A stretch of DNA of 51,150 nt, taken from NCBI GenBank assembly GCA_001803235.1, contig MHBL01000174.1:1-51150 (forward strand), read 5' to 3'. Positions within the stretch are counted from its first letter, which is position 1, and each line of letters starts with the position of its first letter. Of the stretch, positions 50,980-51,150 are shown one piece after another. The notes below the pieces were generated by a model, which ran no database searches, was not told the origin of the DNA, and saw only the letters and a list, made by a program, of their open reading frames with translations. A program made the translations under genes and the position numbers. This DNA is from Lentisphaerae bacterium RIFOXYA12_64_32. GTDB lineage: Bacteria; Verrucomicrobiota; Lentisphaeria; Oligosphaerales; YB12-FULL-65-16.

Positions 50980-51150
50980 CGAATGGGCGCTGGTCTACGG
51001 TGGCTTCGACGAGCAGCCCGCGGCATTTGAGGTGGCTGGGACGCATAGACGGGACGGCTGTCCCTCTTGTCCGCTTAGGGTCCGCGCAAGAATACCTTGG
51101 CAGTTTGGCGTGGCGCCAGGCCGTCAGATTCTAGGAACGAGGACTGAGCA
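50980..51150. other. End of window, no feature seen
   Basis: No recognisable gene or repeat. It contains short segments that could be remnants of the DUF89 coding sequence in another frame (DEWALVYGGFDEQ from 50979), but the match is too short to claim. Confidence 0.3.

Overview
The window is high-GC DNA from a Gram-negative, probably anaerobic bacterium. The Gram-negative call rests on a TonB-dependent receptor, lipoproteins and a LolD/FtsX-type exporter. The anaerobe call rests on an orange-protein (ORP)-type metallocluster operon and a B12-binding radical SAM enzyme. A GH50 agarase-like lipoprotein, a DUF5107 protein and low-complexity intergenic text (GCCGAAC, CAACAACT and GCAGATCAC-like runs, many small hairpin repeats) suggest a PVC-type lineage such as Lentisphaerota, Kiritimatiellota or Planctomycetota. 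That placement is an inference from style; no rRNA or tRNA gene was seen.

Layout. 1-1.05 kb: hairpins, then a VapBC toxin-antitoxin pair. 1.36-3.55 kb: GH50-like lipoprotein (minus strand). 3.9-8.5 kb: a MksFEB (Wadjet JetABC-like) SMC operon on the minus strand with no nuclease subunit (MksG/JetD). 8.7-12 kb: a divergent DUF5107 protein. 12.2-17.8 kb (minus): TonB receptor, COG0523 metallochaperone GTPase, PiT permease and a Cys-motif PadR regulator. 18.1-24.6 kb: molybdate/tungstate-type ABC transport genes with three binding-protein genes (four binding domains), one permease and one ATPase, interrupted by dispersed repeats. 24.7-27.8 kb (minus): truncated nucleotidyltransferase, MazEF-type toxin-antitoxin pair, B12/radical SAM protein. 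28.0-37.9 kb (plus): a zinc-type import island (DUF2946-like protein, outer-membrane protein, ZnuA/C/B, LolD-FtsX pair, His-rich protein, DUF3299 protein, PpiC foldase). 37.7-50 kb: a sigma-54 activator divergent from an ORP-type operon (two NifX-like proteins, two DUF5320 proteins, radical SAM, NifU-like scaffold, two ferredoxin-MinD ATPases, methyltransferase, metallo-beta-lactamase fold protein, Mrp-ORP fusion, TrmO, CoA-disulfide reductase-rhodanese). The window ends in a broken radical SAM copy and a truncated DUF89 gene.

How it may work together. From 12 kb onward the window reads as a metal uptake and metallocluster assembly island. Outer-membrane uptake, a COG0523 GTPase, and oxyanion and zinc importers lie next to an ORP operon; in Desulfovibrio the ORP protein carries a mixed Mo-Cu-S cluster. 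A sigma-54 -24/-12 promoter, a pair of upstream half-palindromes and a divergent PAS/AAA+/Fis activator give a simple regulatory model for the ORP part.

Most novel-looking signals: (i) a roughly 120-bp multi-branch repeat with GGA-loop hairpins, four full copies plus one partial, all intergenic; (ii) a MinD-type ATPase with three instead of two four-cysteine motifs; (iii) a strong internal ribosome binding site exactly at the Mrp/ORP fusion junction; (iv) a tandem double-ModA lipoprotein; (v) MksFEB without MksG; (vi) an A-B-A'-B' (pseudoknot-type) leader before the DUF5320 genes.
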